Shown: positions 42,710 to 51,965, counted from the first letter of the stretch. The stretch is DNA of 64,000 nt from Candidatus Blautia faecipullorum (GCA_019115125.1 DXEG01000015.1:62001-126000); one strand, 5' to 3'. Program-made: numbers and translations. Notes: a model not told the origin generated them from the letters alone.

Positions 42710-42810
42710 ATTGACATTATAATTATACGGATGTATTATTATATTAATACAGATATGTTATTATAATGTACAGCATCTAATATAATAATACTTCTATACT
42801 ATTATATGAT
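42710..42810. promoter_or_regulatory. AT-rich region with repeated near-palindromes
   Basis: The block is almost only A and T and repeats TATTATTATA-like words. The clearest dyad is GTATTATTATATTAATAC (42733-42750), a palindrome with two mismatched pairs; related words are at 42758-42768 and 42779-42790. It lies between the XRE-cupin gene and the LysE-type gene and probably contains the XRE promoter and operators. Confidence 0.5.
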
Positions 42811-42882
42811 TTGCATTTTGGAATGTAAAGATGTGAAACACGATATGATATACGTAACAGCCATACAGTGGTCGGGAAGCAT

Positions 42883-42902
42883 AAAACATGCTTGCATGTT
42901 TT
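42883..42902. terminator. Small palindromic hairpin upstream of the LysE-type gene
   Basis: AAAACATGC-TT-GCATGTTTT, a 9-bp perfect stem followed by a T. It could terminate stray transcription or be part of a longer structured element running to 43001. Confidence 0.45.
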
Positions 42903-42930
42903 TGCGAGCGGACATCTGTATGAGCAGAGC

Positions 42931-43001
42931 GCCCGTTTATGAGTAAAACAGTGGCGTCAGCCACAGTAAGCACGCAGTGCGGTTTTACGAATGGCGCGGG
43001 C
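42931..43001 (+). ncRNA. Candidate structured leader RNA with three-way junction
   Basis: P1 GTAAAAC (42943-42949) pairs with GTTTTAC (42982-42988). Inside it, P2 is GTGGC-GTCA-GCCAC (42951-42964) and P3 is GCAC-GCA-GTGC (42970-42980). An outer pairing GCCCG/CGGGC (42931-42935 with 42997-43001) extends the fold. It ends 44 bases before the LysE-type start. No match to a riboswitch known to me; it may equally be a dispersed DNA repeat. Confidence 0.4.
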
Positions 43002-43044
43002 TGAACTGCTACTTATATACCGTGTAAACGAAGGAGGAAAAAAG

Positions 43045-43626
43045 ATGTTCCCTGTATCTGATTTTTTAATATACTGTTTTGTTACCGCCTATACGCCCGG
43101 CGCGAATAATCTATTATCCATGAGCAACGCGGCCCGTCTGGGCTTTAAGAAGAGCTTTAAATTTAATCTGGGCATTACGGCAGGCTTTTTTATTGTTATG
43201 AATATCTGCACCTTATTCAGCTCTGTCCTGTATTCCGCGCTCCCCAAGATCAAATTTATCATGCAGATCTTAGGAGCCGCGTACATGCTGTACCTAGCGT
43301 GGAAAATATGGAAATCAAATTCTGATTTTGAGGTAGAGAACGACAAAACTGCAGGCTTCTTCCCTGGAATGATCCTGCAGTTTATGAATCCCAAAATCTA
43401 TATTTACGCCATCACCACCATGTCGCTGTACATACTGCCTGTCTTTCACTCAATACCCGCGCTGATTGGATTTACTCTCGTATTGACTGTAATAGGCGCT
43501 TCGAGCTCCTTCGTGTGGGCCTTATTCGGCTCCATTTTCTGCAGATTTTTTGCCAGACATACGAAAGCAGTCAATCTTATTATGGCTTTATTGTTGGTGT
43601 ACTGCGCGGTCTCATTATTTTTATGA
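43045..43626 (+). CDS. LysE/RhtB family exporter
   Basis: A 193-residue protein with about six helices and LysE-type N-terminus 'FLIYCFVTAYTPGANNLLSMSNAARLGFKKSFKFNLGITAGFF'. 'TPGANNL' corresponds to the conserved TPGPN motif; 'LQFMNPKIYIYAIT' is the second family marker. It resembles EamB-like cysteine/O-acetylserine exporters more than LysE itself. ATG at 43045 has AAGGAGG upstream and is preferred over an open extension of 18 codons. The structured element ahead may regulate it. Confidence 0.88.
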   Translation: MFPVSDFLIYCFVTAYTPGANNLLSMSNAARLGFKKSFKFNLGITAGFFIVMNICTLFSSVLYSALPKIKFIMQILGAAYMLYLAWKIWKSNSDFEVENDKTAGFFPGMILQFMNPKIYIYAITTMSLYILPVFHSIPALIGFTLVLTVIGASSSFVWALFGSIFCRFFARHTKAVNLIMALLLVYCAVSLFL

Positions 43627-43691
43627 CCGGGCCGCGCCTTGATTACTTCGGAAGCGCTTCAGGAAAATGGACCATCGCAAATGGCAGTTCG

Positions 43692-44180
43692 TTATTTGTG
43701 ATATTCCCATTTTTCTTCCAGGATTTCGTAATCCGCCCATTCCGTATTGGGTTTTGTTTCCGTCTTCCTAAATCCAAATTTTCCGTAAAGATGTCTGGCA
43801 GGTTTCAAAATATCAATCGTCCATAAAATTATATCGTTATAGTCATGCTCTCTGCAAAACTTCATAGCCGTTTCCAACAACTGATTCCCAATCCCCATTC
43901 CCTGTATTTCCATATCAACACCAAACCAGCGAAGCTGGGCCTCATGTTCATGCTTTTTAATGATCGCGATACAGCCCACAATTTTATTGTCCCGCTCCGC
44001 TATCCATAACTGATTTCCTTTCGGATCGTCAAATAACTCAGCCATTCCGCGAATAAAATACGCTTCTACTGAGCCGTTGAAATGATACTGCTGTTCATAT
44101 AGCTTATAGTAAAAATAACAGGCAAGGCTGGGATCCCCCGGACGATAGGTTCTGATCGAAATATCATTTTTATTGCTCAT
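43692..44180 (-). CDS. GNAT family N-acetyltransferase
   Basis: A 162-residue acetyl-CoA-dependent acyltransferase. The acetyl-CoA loop is in 'FGVDMEIQGMGIGNQLLETAMKFC' (Q/RxxGxG/A), followed by 'IILWTIDILKPARHLYGKFGFRKTETK', a typical motif B end. 'LWIAERDNKIVGCIAIIKK' is the beta2-beta3 region. It overlaps the MarR gene upstream by 11 bases, so both are expressed together and MarR probably controls it. Such MarR-GNAT pairs often modify amino-acid-like or drug substrates; substrate unknown. Confidence 0.9.
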   Translation of the reverse strand: MSNKNDISIRTYRPGDPSLACYFYYKLYEQQYHFNGSVEAYFIRGMAELFDDPKGNQLWIAERDNKIVGCIAIIKKHEHEAQLRWFGVDMEIQGMGIGNQLLETAMKFCREHDYNDIILWTIDILKPARHLYGKFGFRKTETKPNTEWADYEILEEKWEYHK

Positions 44181-44637
44181 GGTTTTCTTCCTCCTGACTG
44201 TAATTCGTTTTTGAAAATATATCTATGATCCGCTTCATTGACTTACATAAATCCTCACAGGTAACTGGAGTAAAATTTTCTATCAGTTTCAGGATTTCCT
44301 GGTTTGTGATGCGGATCAGCCTGTCCGTCTCTTTTTCTCCTTTGGGCGTCAGTTTAATGATAAGATTTCTTTTGTCCGCCTTTGAAACTTCCCGCGTAAT
44401 CATCTCTTTTTGCCCAAAATTACGAATCAACCGGCTGATATAGCTTTTATCCAGATGAAGTATCTCTGTTAAATCATTTGCCCTCATCTGGCCATTCTGC
44501 TTCAGTTCAAATAAAATCCGTGTTTCAGTGACAGAATATCCAGAGTTCAGATAGTTTCGATTAAGAAATCCTAAAAGTACCGTATAAAAGCGATTAAATT
44601 CTCTGATTTGATAAATCGTTTCCTTTCTTTTCTCCAT
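44170..44637 (-). CDS. MarR family transcriptional regulator
   Basis: A 155-residue winged-helix regulator. Core: 'YSVTETRILFELKQNGQMRANDLTEILHLDKSYISRLIRNFGQKEMITREVSKADKRNLIIKLTPKGEKE', including the DxR wing as 'KADKRN'. N- and C-terminal helices for dimerisation are present. ATG at 44637 with GGAG 9 bases upstream is used. Its promoter is buried in a 19-bp inverted repeat, suggesting autorepression. Confidence 0.9.
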   Translation of the reverse strand: MEKRKETIYQIREFNRFYTVLLGFLNRNYLNSGYSVTETRILFELKQNGQMRANDLTEILHLDKSYISRLIRNFGQKEMITREVSKADKRNLIIKLTPKGEKETDRLIRITNQEILKLIENFTPVTCEDLCKSMKRIIDIFSKTNYSQEEENHEQ

Positions 44638-44657
44638 TGTATCATCTCCAAACAAAA

Positions 44658-44713
44658 AAGTTGACAAAAGCCACTATATGAAATATATCTCAATTAGTAG
44701 CTTTTGTCAACTT
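44658..44713 (-). promoter_or_regulatory. MarR promoter inside a long inverted repeat, also a terminator for the upstream gene
   Basis: Arms of 19 bases (44658-44676 and 44695-44713) match with one mismatch; the core is AAGTTGACAAAAGC. On the minus strand one arm contains -35 TTGACA, followed by a 17-base spacer and -10 TATATT in the 18-base loop. Transcripts entering from the condensation-like gene would fold it with a trailing TTTTTT, forming a terminator. Confidence 0.75.
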
Positions 44714-44738
44714 ATTTTTTCAACATCATATACGCTTC

Positions 44739-46550
44739 CTACATCCGCAGCTTTTTCCGGAACTCCCGCAGGGTATTTTTCTGTCGGAAAATAAACAAAC
44801 CTGCCAGTGTCAGAAAGCTTAAACCGGCACAGATCACAGAGGGATACCGGAAACGCACCAGTCCGGTCCACACAAGGATCATGGGGATACACCCCGCTAT
44901 GGCCGCCTGCACCAGATAAAACAGATATTCCTCCGGTTCCAGACGGCTGACCCTGGCGATCACAGGCATGGAGCCCAGGACGGCCATAGCTCCGAAGGGC
45001 AGGACAAAATCCAGGGACCAGCCTCTCCAGCCGGTAAATATATCCCACAAGACAGTGATCACCGTTATGATCAGAAGCTGCCACAATTCATTCTTGAGGA
45101 TATTTCTCCGTTTGGTGTAGGCTACCATCACCACCATCCACGCGCACAGGCATCCTGCTCCCGCGAACCAGAACCAATTCAGAGTATCCAGGGTAATATA
45201 GTTGATCATGCCGCAGACCACCGCCACGGCGATACACAAAAACGTAAAAATCTGGACGAGCTTTCTGCTCTCCTGCTTCTGCTCCTCCCCGCATCCCGGA
45301 AAATCATTCTGCTCTTCCTTAAAGGGAATCCCCTCTCTTTTCAGCAGCTTCAGCAAATTTCTCTGGATACTGTCGTCCGGGATTTTGGAGGTAAGCCCCA
45401 GAAGAAGCTCGTCTCCGTAGGAGCAGGAACAAAGCTGCAGAGAATTGGTACTGGTAAAAAATCCGAACCGTTCAATATAATTCTGATATTCCTCCGGAAG
45501 GCGGATCACGCCGATGTTGGAATAAACGGACGTAATACTTCTGCTGCCCAGCTGGGCTCCCACCATAAAGAAATAGCGCTTTACCTCCAGCGGGACGGCA
45601 CGTATAAGCGGATTTTTTTCCAGCCTGACATAGCCGTTCATATGCTCCGCGATCTTTTCTTTTACAAGCTCTGTCTCAAACTGCTTTTTTACATGCTCCA
45701 GCACATCCTGAAAGGCGGTGCCGTCTGTAAATGTATACCCCACCTCGATCCACCCGAAAAAATTCCCCATGGACTGAGACGGAAAATAATTACGAAGATT
45801 TACCGGAACCATAAGGGCCACAGGTTTTTTCTGACGGCTCCTGGGAATCTCCTCATGGATCGCCCAGATCAGCGCCGCCGAAATAAAGGCCGTGACGGAC
45901 GCCCCATAGGATCTTGCCTTTTCAAGCATCTCTTTTACAGGAATTGAAATTTCCAGGATCTGCATCTCGCTGTGGGCCAGTTTTTCACCCTTCAGGCGGA
46001 CGGCAGCGGGATTTTTCTTTTTATTTTTAGGAGAGTCAGAGCTGTAATACTGCGAGAAGCTGTCCTCCTCCTGATCCCTGGCCGTTATCTTTTCTTCTGG
46101 AAGGATTCTTGGGATCTTCTCCTCCGGGTGAGCCAGGATCACATAATTCTGTACAAGCTCTTTCAGAAAATTTACGGCTCCTGTCCCGTCGGTAAGGGCA
46201 TGATAAACCTCAAAATTAATACGGTTCTGAAAGTAGGTCACCTCGAATAAAAGAGACTTTTTATCCGGAATATACAGATGGCTGCAGGGCGGTTTTTTCT
46301 CTTCTCTGGCCAAAGGCCGGATATCCCTCCGCTCCAGATAAAACCAGAACAGCCCCTTCCTCAGAACCGCCTGAAACAACGGATATTTTTCCATAGTCTG
46401 ATCCAGCGCCTCCTGAAGGAGCTCAGGCTGGACGGTCTCTTTCAGCTCACAGTAAAACCGGAACACCCTGGTGTCGTTTTTCCCTGTTACAAGTGGAAAA
46501 GCCAGGGCGGCGTTATCTAATTTTCTCCATCTCGAATATCTTTTTTCCAT
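44739..46550 (-). CDS. Condensation-domain-like acyltransferase with DUF6320 membrane region
   Basis: A 603-residue protein. Residues about 1-420 have the chloramphenicol-acetyltransferase/NRPS-condensation fold: 'WRKLDNAALAFPLV', 'LDQTMEKYPLFQAVLRKG' and the active-site-like motif 'EVYHALTDGTGAVNFLKEL' (HxxxDGxG). Residues about 440-600 hold six or so helices and resemble DUF6320. Related proteins are annotated as alcohol acetyltransferases. The start at 46550 matches the family N-terminus; the upstream 31 codons have no support. It follows an HSL-type esterase gene by about 100 bases; an acylation/deacylation pair on a membrane lipid or glycan is plausible. Confidence 0.75.
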   Translation of the reverse strand: MEKRYSRWRKLDNAALAFPLVTGKNDTRVFRFYCELKETVQPELLQEALDQTMEKYPLFQAVLRKGLFWFYLERRDIRPLAREEKKPPCSHLYIPDKKSLLFEVTYFQNRINFEVYHALTDGTGAVNFLKELVQNYVILAHPEEKIPRILPEEKITARDQEEDSFSQYYSSDSPKNKKKNPAAVRLKGEKLAHSEMQILEISIPVKEMLEKARSYGASVTAFISAALIWAIHEEIPRSRQKKPVALMVPVNLRNYFPSQSMGNFFGWIEVGYTFTDGTAFQDVLEHVKKQFETELVKEKIAEHMNGYVRLEKNPLIRAVPLEVKRYFFMVGAQLGSRSITSVYSNIGVIRLPEEYQNYIERFGFFTSTNSLQLCSCSYGDELLLGLTSKIPDDSIQRNLLKLLKREGIPFKEEQNDFPGCGEEQKQESRKLVQIFTFLCIAVAVVCGMINYITLDTLNWFWFAGAGCLCAWMVVMVAYTKRRNILKNELWQLLIITVITVLWDIFTGWRGWSLDFVLPFGAMAVLGSMPVIARVSRLEPEEYLFYLVQAAIAGCIPMILVWTGLVRFRYPSVICAGLSFLTLAGLFIFRQKNTLREFRKKLRM

Positions 46551-46652
46551 TTCAATCAGCTTTCTTTTTCTGCTTATATGATATGTCTGTTCATTCTGTC
46601 TGGTTCCGGAAAAACACGCCGCTTTCCGTGCTTTCAGTGTCATTCCACAGGA

Positions 46653-47633
46653 CTACTCTTCCTCCGCGCCCGGCTTCTGTCCCAGAAAATCATTGATATA
46701 TCCAAAACTTTCCTGTACATGAAAAAGCTTGATCCCCAGCGCGAAATATCCGTGGAGAGCGCCCGGGATCCTGCGGATCTCCACCTGGTTTCCCGCCTCC
46801 AAAAGCCTTCTGCCGTATTCCTCCCCCTCGTCCCTGAGGGGATCCAGCTCCGCCGTCAGGATCAGCGTCCGGGGCATATCCGTCAGATCCTGTTCCATCA
46901 GAGGAGCAAAGTAGGGATTCTGAAGGTCCTCGGGGCAGCTCTCATACAGTTTCAGATAATCCTGCATTTTCACCGCTGTCAGAAGATAACCCTCCCCGTT
47001 CTCCTGAACCGAAGGATAGGGCGAGGCTTCCGTATAACAATTATTCAGGGCGGGATAGATCAGGATCTGCCTTTCGATCTTAAAATCTCCGGTATCTCTT
47101 GCCCTCAGCGCAACCGCCGCAGCGAGATTTCCTCCGGCGCTGTCTCCCATAATGGTGATTTTATCAGGCTCCGTATTCAGGACAGAACGATTTGTACAGA
47201 GAGCCTTCGCCGCAGCGTAGCAGTCCTCCAGAGGCGTGGGGAAACGATGCTCCGGCGCCAGACGGTACTCCACAGAGGCTACGATCTGCCCTGTAGACTG
47301 AGACATCCGGGCACACACCCGGTCATAGGTCTCCACGCTCTCCGTCACCCATCCGCCTCCATGGAAGAAAAGAAGAACAGGAAGGCTCTGCTTTCCGGAA
47401 ATTCCCTCCTTCATCATTTTTTCCGACGGGAAATAAAGGCGGACAGGTACCTCATAATCTTTATTATACACCTTTGTATCCAGCTTTTTCCAAAAAATCT
47501 TCATTGGATCCAGTTTTTTCAGATCCGCCAGCTTTCTTGACGCCTCCACCTCGATATTCCCATAGGAAAGGGCATGAAGGATCGTCCTCATGGTCTTTGA
47601 AATAAATGTTCCGTCTTTTAACTGATCTGCCAT
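46653..47633 (-). CDS. Alpha/beta hydrolase, HSL (hormone-sensitive lipase) family
   Basis: A 326-residue esterase. Oxyanion hole 'LFFHGGGWV', nucleophile elbow 'ITIMGDSAGGNLAAA', an Asp in 'AELDPLRDEG' and His in 'PGALHGYFAL' complete the triad. The HGGG and GDSAGG motifs define the HSL/bacterial carboxylesterase family. There is no signal peptide, so it acts in the cytosol. It overlaps the end of sbcC by 16 bases and lies ahead of the condensation-like gene. Confidence 0.9.
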   Translation of the reverse strand: MADQLKDGTFISKTMRTILHALSYGNIEVEASRKLADLKKLDPMKIFWKKLDTKVYNKDYEVPVRLYFPSEKMMKEGISGKQSLPVLLFFHGGGWVTESVETYDRVCARMSQSTGQIVASVEYRLAPEHRFPTPLEDCYAAAKALCTNRSVLNTEPDKITIMGDSAGGNLAAAVALRARDTGDFKIERQILIYPALNNCYTEASPYPSVQENGEGYLLTAVKMQDYLKLYESCPEDLQNPYFAPLMEQDLTDMPRTLILTAELDPLRDEGEEYGRRLLEAGNQVEIRRIPGALHGYFALGIKLFHVQESFGYINDFLGQKPGAEEE

Positions 47634-50600
47634 TTCACACGGCTTCCTTTCTCATCTTTCTCTACAAGAAGCTGATCCTCGATCTCCTGCTTCAGCTCCG
47701 TCACATGGGAGATGATCCCGATCAGTCTGGAGCCCTCCGCCATCCTGAGCAGCACTTTCACCGCCTGGTTTCTGGAATGTTCGTCAAGAGAGCCGAAGCC
47801 CTCGTCGATAAACATCATATCCAGATGGATGGACGCGGAGCTCTGCTGGATCTGATCAGCCATTCCCAACGCCAGGGAAAGAGCGGCCATGAAGGATTCT
47901 CCTCCCGAAAGCGTCCGCACCTCCCGCTCCTTACCTGTGACTGTGGAATAAACCATCAGGTCGAGACCTCTGTTTTTTCCCTCTCCGGCTTTTTTGAGAT
48001 CGTACATCCGAAGCTCGAACTGGCCCGCGGACATCTCCCGGAACCTGCGGTTTGCGGCGCGGAGGATCCGCTCCAGATAATACCTCTGCACATAGGTTTC
48101 CAGATCCATTCTGGAACCGCTGACATTGCCGGAGGCCATCCGGTAAAGGCCGTCCAGCCGGGCATGTTCCGCTACGGTTCTCTGCCTCTCCTCTATTTTC
48201 GGCGCCAGAGAATCATATGCCTCCTGATTCGTTTTCAGGAGAGACTGACATAGATTTTTATCTGCTTCCGCAGCCCTCTGTCTCTCCTCCGCTTCCTCCG
48301 CCGCTTTTCTCAGTTCTTCCAGAACCGGAGGCTTTCTGTCTCCAATATACTCCTTCATGGAATCTCTCACCTGCGCCGCCGTATCCCTGCGTCTTTTATA
48401 ATCGCTGATCTCCCTGCCAAGCTCTTCCGCATAACCTTCGCTATAGGCGTCTGTAAGATCCTTCCATCCGGTCTCGTCAAAGCCCCTCTTCTTCATTTCC
48501 TTCTGATACTCCGCCGTCCTTCCGGCAAGCTTTTGTTCTTCCATCGGAAGCTCTCCGGAATACTGAGCAATAAGGGTCTCTGTCTTATCTTTTTCCGTTC
48601 TGCAGGCTCCCCTTACTTTTTCTGCTTTATCATAAATATCTTTGCAGCGGTCTCTTCTCTCCCGGGCCAGACGCTCCCGCTCCCGGGCCTCTTCCGGGGA
48701 GGCGAACTCCGCGGAGCCGGAAAGCCCCGAACGCTCCGCCCGGCAGGCGGCCAGCTCCTTTTCCGCCTGTCCTGCCTGTTCCTCCGCGGATTCCGCGGAA
48801 GCTTTCTGTAATTCCTTTGTTTTTTCCAGTTCCTCCAAAGAACGGCGGAGCCGACGCAGAAGCTCTGTCTCTCTCCTGCACTTTCCGTCCTCCTCCTGAA
48901 CAGAAAGGGCCCAGCGCCTTATGGTATCCGCCGCCTGCTCCCAGGTCATTTCCACGGAAGCCCCCGGGATCACCGCTGTGATTTTTTCCTTCAGCCGCCG
49001 CCACTTATCCTGAAAGTCCGCTTTTCCCGCTTCGGCCGCGGCCCGGGCGGATCCGGCCTCTTCCGCCCGCTTCTCCTGAGTCTGCCTGAATCTCTCCTTC
49101 TCTTCTTCCAGCCTGGAAAGTCTCTCCTCTGACACATCTCCGTACTTCTCTTCCCACTTACAGGGCGCGGGATGGCTGAGGGAGCCGCACACGGGACAGG
49201 GCCTGCCTTCCTCAAGGGTTCTGGCAAGAAGACCCGCCTGGGCGTCCAGAAACATCTGCCTCATTTTTTCATAGACCGCGCCTGTCTCCTGATATTTTTC
49301 TCTGGCTGAAACATAGGCCGCCTGGACTTTTTCCGCTTTTTGACTCTTTTCCTTTGCGGCATCAAATGCCTCCTTCAAAGCTTCGCTGTCCTTTGTCAGC
49401 TCCTCTGACAGGCGCTTTTTTTCATCCAGAAGCGGCAGCCTGCGCTCCGCCTCCGAAAGTTTTGCTTCCTCTTCCCTCCAGGTCTTTTCCTGCTCCTCCA
49501 GCTCCCTCTGCTTTTTCTTTTCAGACTCCGCTTTTTTGCGGGCTTTTTTCAGAGCCGTCTCCGCGGAGGCGATTTTCTGGTCTGCTTCCTTTATTTTCTC
49601 GAACAGCGCAAGAGCCGCCTTCGTCTTTTCTGATATTCTGCTGAAATTCTCCTGCTCCCGGTCATAAGCTTCCCTGGCCCCATCCGCCTCCTGAAAGGCC
49701 TTTTCGGATTTTTTCAGAAGGCCGGGAAGCTGTTCCTGATTTTCCTTCAATGTGAGACGGATCCGGCGGACGGATTTTTCCGCCTCCTCCATCCATTCGT
49801 ATTTTTTCAGAATTTCAAAGGCTCCTTTCAGTTGTTCTGCCAGAGCCTCCTTTTTCTGTATCTCTTCGGCCTGCTTCCCGCAGGCTTCCAGTTCCTCTTC
49901 AGCCTCTTTCAGCCTTTGATACAGCTTTTCCAGATCCTCCGCCCCTTTCAGGGCGTCTCTTTTTTTATCCCTGCTTTCGGCGGCCTCCCTGTATTCCTTC
50001 TCCGCTTTTTTGCAATTCTTTTTCACCGCTTCCGTAAGGAGTCGCAGTTCTTCCGTAAATTCCCCGGCAGACGCCAGAACGCCCTCTGAAATCTGCTTTT
50101 TCAACTCTGTGATCCGGCTTTCCCGCTCGTAGTCCTCCGGGATCCTCACCCGCTCCGCCTCGGTCTGACACCGGGTCTTCAGCGTGTCAAGCTCCTTCTC
50201 CTTCCGGCGTTTCCGGTCTCCCAGCTCCTCCGTGATCTTCTGATACATGCCGGTATTAAAGAGCCTGCGGAAGATCACCTTTTTATCGTCAGATTTCGCC
50301 CGGAGCAGCTCCATAAATTCGCCCTGGGCGATCATTGCCACCTGCATAAACTGGCCCTTCGTCAGTCTTACGATCTCCAGGAGCTTTTTGTCGGCCTCCT
50401 TCTGAGGGTACTCCCTTCCGTCCGGCATCAGCAGCGAGACCGTTCCGGCAATCTCCCGTGTTCCCACACCTTTCGCCGCTCCCCTGGTGATCAGCTTCAG
50501 ATGCCGGGGCGTCCGGCGTACCGTATAAATTTCCCGGTCCCTCTCTGTCCCCTCCGCAAAAACAAGCTCCACAAAGGGCTCTCTGCCGTAATCCGAATAA

Positions 50601-50809
50601 TGACTCTGAAGTACGGTTCCTTCTTTTTTGTTAGCTGTGGAGCTTGCCTCTCCGTACAGGGCAAACACAATGGCGTCAAAGATCGTCGTCTTTCCCGCGC
50701 CCGTATCTCCTGTGATCAGAAAAAGATTCTGATCCGGCTTTGCAAAATCAATAACTGTTCTTTCTCCATAGGAACCAAACGCCTGCATGGTCAGTCTCAG
50801 CGGCCGCAT
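47618..50809 (-). CDS. sbcC: Exonuclease subunit SbcC (Rad50-like ATPase)
   Basis: A 1063-residue SMC-like ATPase that works with SbcD on DNA hairpins and double-strand ends. Walker A 'LITGDTGAGKTTIFDAIVFALYG' is near residue 35. Two long coiled coils flank the zinc hook 'CPVC' at residues 538-541. The C-terminal lobe has signature 'LSGGESFMAALSLALGMAD' and Walker B 'LDMMFIDEGFGSLDE'. The length is normal. It starts one base after the sbcD stop, with GAGGTGA upstream. Confidence 0.95.
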   Translation of the reverse strand: MRPLRLTMQAFGSYGERTVIDFAKPDQNLFLITGDTGAGKTTIFDAIVFALYGEASSTANKKEGTVLQSHYSDYGREPFVELVFAEGTERDREIYTVRRTPRHLKLITRGAAKGVGTREIAGTVSLLMPDGREYPQKEADKKLLEIVRLTKGQFMQVAMIAQGEFMELLRAKSDDKKVIFRRLFNTGMYQKITEELGDRKRRKEKELDTLKTRCQTEAERVRIPEDYERESRITELKKQISEGVLASAGEFTEELRLLTEAVKKNCKKAEKEYREAAESRDKKRDALKGAEDLEKLYQRLKEAEEELEACGKQAEEIQKKEALAEQLKGAFEILKKYEWMEEAEKSVRRIRLTLKENQEQLPGLLKKSEKAFQEADGAREAYDREQENFSRISEKTKAALALFEKIKEADQKIASAETALKKARKKAESEKKKQRELEEQEKTWREEEAKLSEAERRLPLLDEKKRLSEELTKDSEALKEAFDAAKEKSQKAEKVQAAYVSAREKYQETGAVYEKMRQMFLDAQAGLLARTLEEGRPCPVCGSLSHPAPCKWEEKYGDVSEERLSRLEEEKERFRQTQEKRAEEAGSARAAAEAGKADFQDKWRRLKEKITAVIPGASVEMTWEQAADTIRRWALSVQEEDGKCRRETELLRRLRRSLEELEKTKELQKASAESAEEQAGQAEKELAACRAERSGLSGSAEFASPEEARERERLARERRDRCKDIYDKAEKVRGACRTEKDKTETLIAQYSGELPMEEQKLAGRTAEYQKEMKKRGFDETGWKDLTDAYSEGYAEELGREISDYKRRRDTAAQVRDSMKEYIGDRKPPVLEELRKAAEEAEERQRAAEADKNLCQSLLKTNQEAYDSLAPKIEERQRTVAEHARLDGLYRMASGNVSGSRMDLETYVQRYYLERILRAANRRFREMSAGQFELRMYDLKKAGEGKNRGLDLMVYSTVTGKEREVRTLSGGESFMAALSLALGMADQIQQSSASIHLDMMFIDEGFGSLDEHSRNQAVKVLLRMAEGSRLIGIISHVTELKQEIEDQLLVEKDEKGSRVKWQIS

Positions 50810-50810
50810 C

Positions 50811-51965
50811 CTACTTCACCTCCTGAACCGTATGGATCACATCCCGAAGGATTTCTTTTTCTTCGTCGTCCAGCTCTGTCAGAAAAGAACAGCAGAGCTC
50901 ATAAGGATCCGGCATTTCCTCCGCCGTTTTCATCTCCTCTGTGTACTCTGCCCTTCTCCTGTTTTCCCGCCGGATTTCCAGAAGGCCTGGAAAGCTATTA
51001 CGGAGCCTGTCCTGCATATCGATCACATCCAGATCCACTTTGTCTGTCAGAATAACAGACACATAATCTCCGCAGGCCTGTCCCAGCACCTCTTCAAGAC
51101 TGCCTCTGATAACCCGGAGCTGGCGCAGCGGCTTCAGCGGAAGGACGGAAATCTTCGCCGCTTCCCCCTTGGCGCCCAGTTCAACCATCAAAATCCCTTT
51201 CTGCTGCCCGGCCTCGCTTACGGAACAGGCCAGGGGCGTTCCGCAGTATCGGAAACAGTCCTTTCCCGCCTTCATGGGCTTATGGATATGTCCCAGGGCT
51301 CCATAATCAAAAAGCTCCAGAATATCCCCTGTTACCTGATCTATGTTTCCCACCGTCCGTATCTCCGATTCCATTCTCTCCACCTGATCCGCCTGTTTTC
51401 CCACAGGGAGGTAAAACTGGTGGCTGACAAGGACATTTCTCCGGGCTGTGTCGATATGTTCCCGAAGGATCAGCCTGTGCACCGTATCGTTATAGGACAG
51501 ATTGTTCCCGTTTTCCTCTGTTCCTGTTATCATTTTCACCATGGAAGGCTTCACGAAGGGGAGCAGGTAAAAATTCACCGGCCCGTATTCGTCCTCCATT
51601 GTCACCTTTTCAATATGCTCCTCTTCTCTCTGGGGAGGCTGCCCGATCATATAAAGCTTCTGCCGGGAAAGTATATTCCGGAAGCAGTTTACCCTGGGCG
51701 CGCTGTCGTGATTCCCGCTGATCATCATGATCACCGCCTGGGGCAGAGCCTCCCGCAGCTCGGCAAGAAAGCGGTCGAAAACCTCCACCGCCTCGGCGGA
51801 AGGCACCGCCTTGTCATAAATATCTCCCGCGATCACAACGGCGTCCGGCTTCTCCTCCGCCGCCTTCTCCACGATCTGACCCAGGATATATTCCTGATCC
51901 TCCCTGAGATCCCTGTTCATTAATTTTAACCCGATATGCAAGTCTGATAAATGAAAAAATTTCAT
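50811..51965 (-). CDS. sbcD: Exonuclease subunit SbcD (Mre11-like nuclease)
   Basis: A 384-residue Mn2+-dependent nuclease. Metallophosphatase motifs are complete: 'HLSDLHIGL', 'AVVIAGDIYDKAVP', 'MMISGNHDSAPR', 'NVLVSHQFY' and 'DYGALGHIHKP'. The C-terminal part carries the capping region. It is first of the pair and sets up sbcC. No LexA box was recognised in the 60-base upstream gap to the HEPN-like gene. Confidence 0.95.
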   Translation of the reverse strand: MKFFHLSDLHIGLKLMNRDLREDQEYILGQIVEKAAEEKPDAVVIAGDIYDKAVPSAEAVEVFDRFLAELREALPQAVIMMISGNHDSAPRVNCFRNILSRQKLYMIGQPPQREEEHIEKVTMEDEYGPVNFYLLPFVKPSMVKMITGTEENGNNLSYNDTVHRLILREHIDTARRNVLVSHQFYLPVGKQADQVERMESEIRTVGNIDQVTGDILELFDYGALGHIHKPMKAGKDCFRYCGTPLACSVSEAGQQKGILMVELGAKGEAAKISVLPLKPLRQLRVIRGSLEEVLGQACGDYVSVILTDKVDLDVIDMQDRLRNSFPGLLEIRRENRRRAEYTEEMKTAEEMPDPYELCCSFLTELDDEEKEILRDVIHTVQEVK

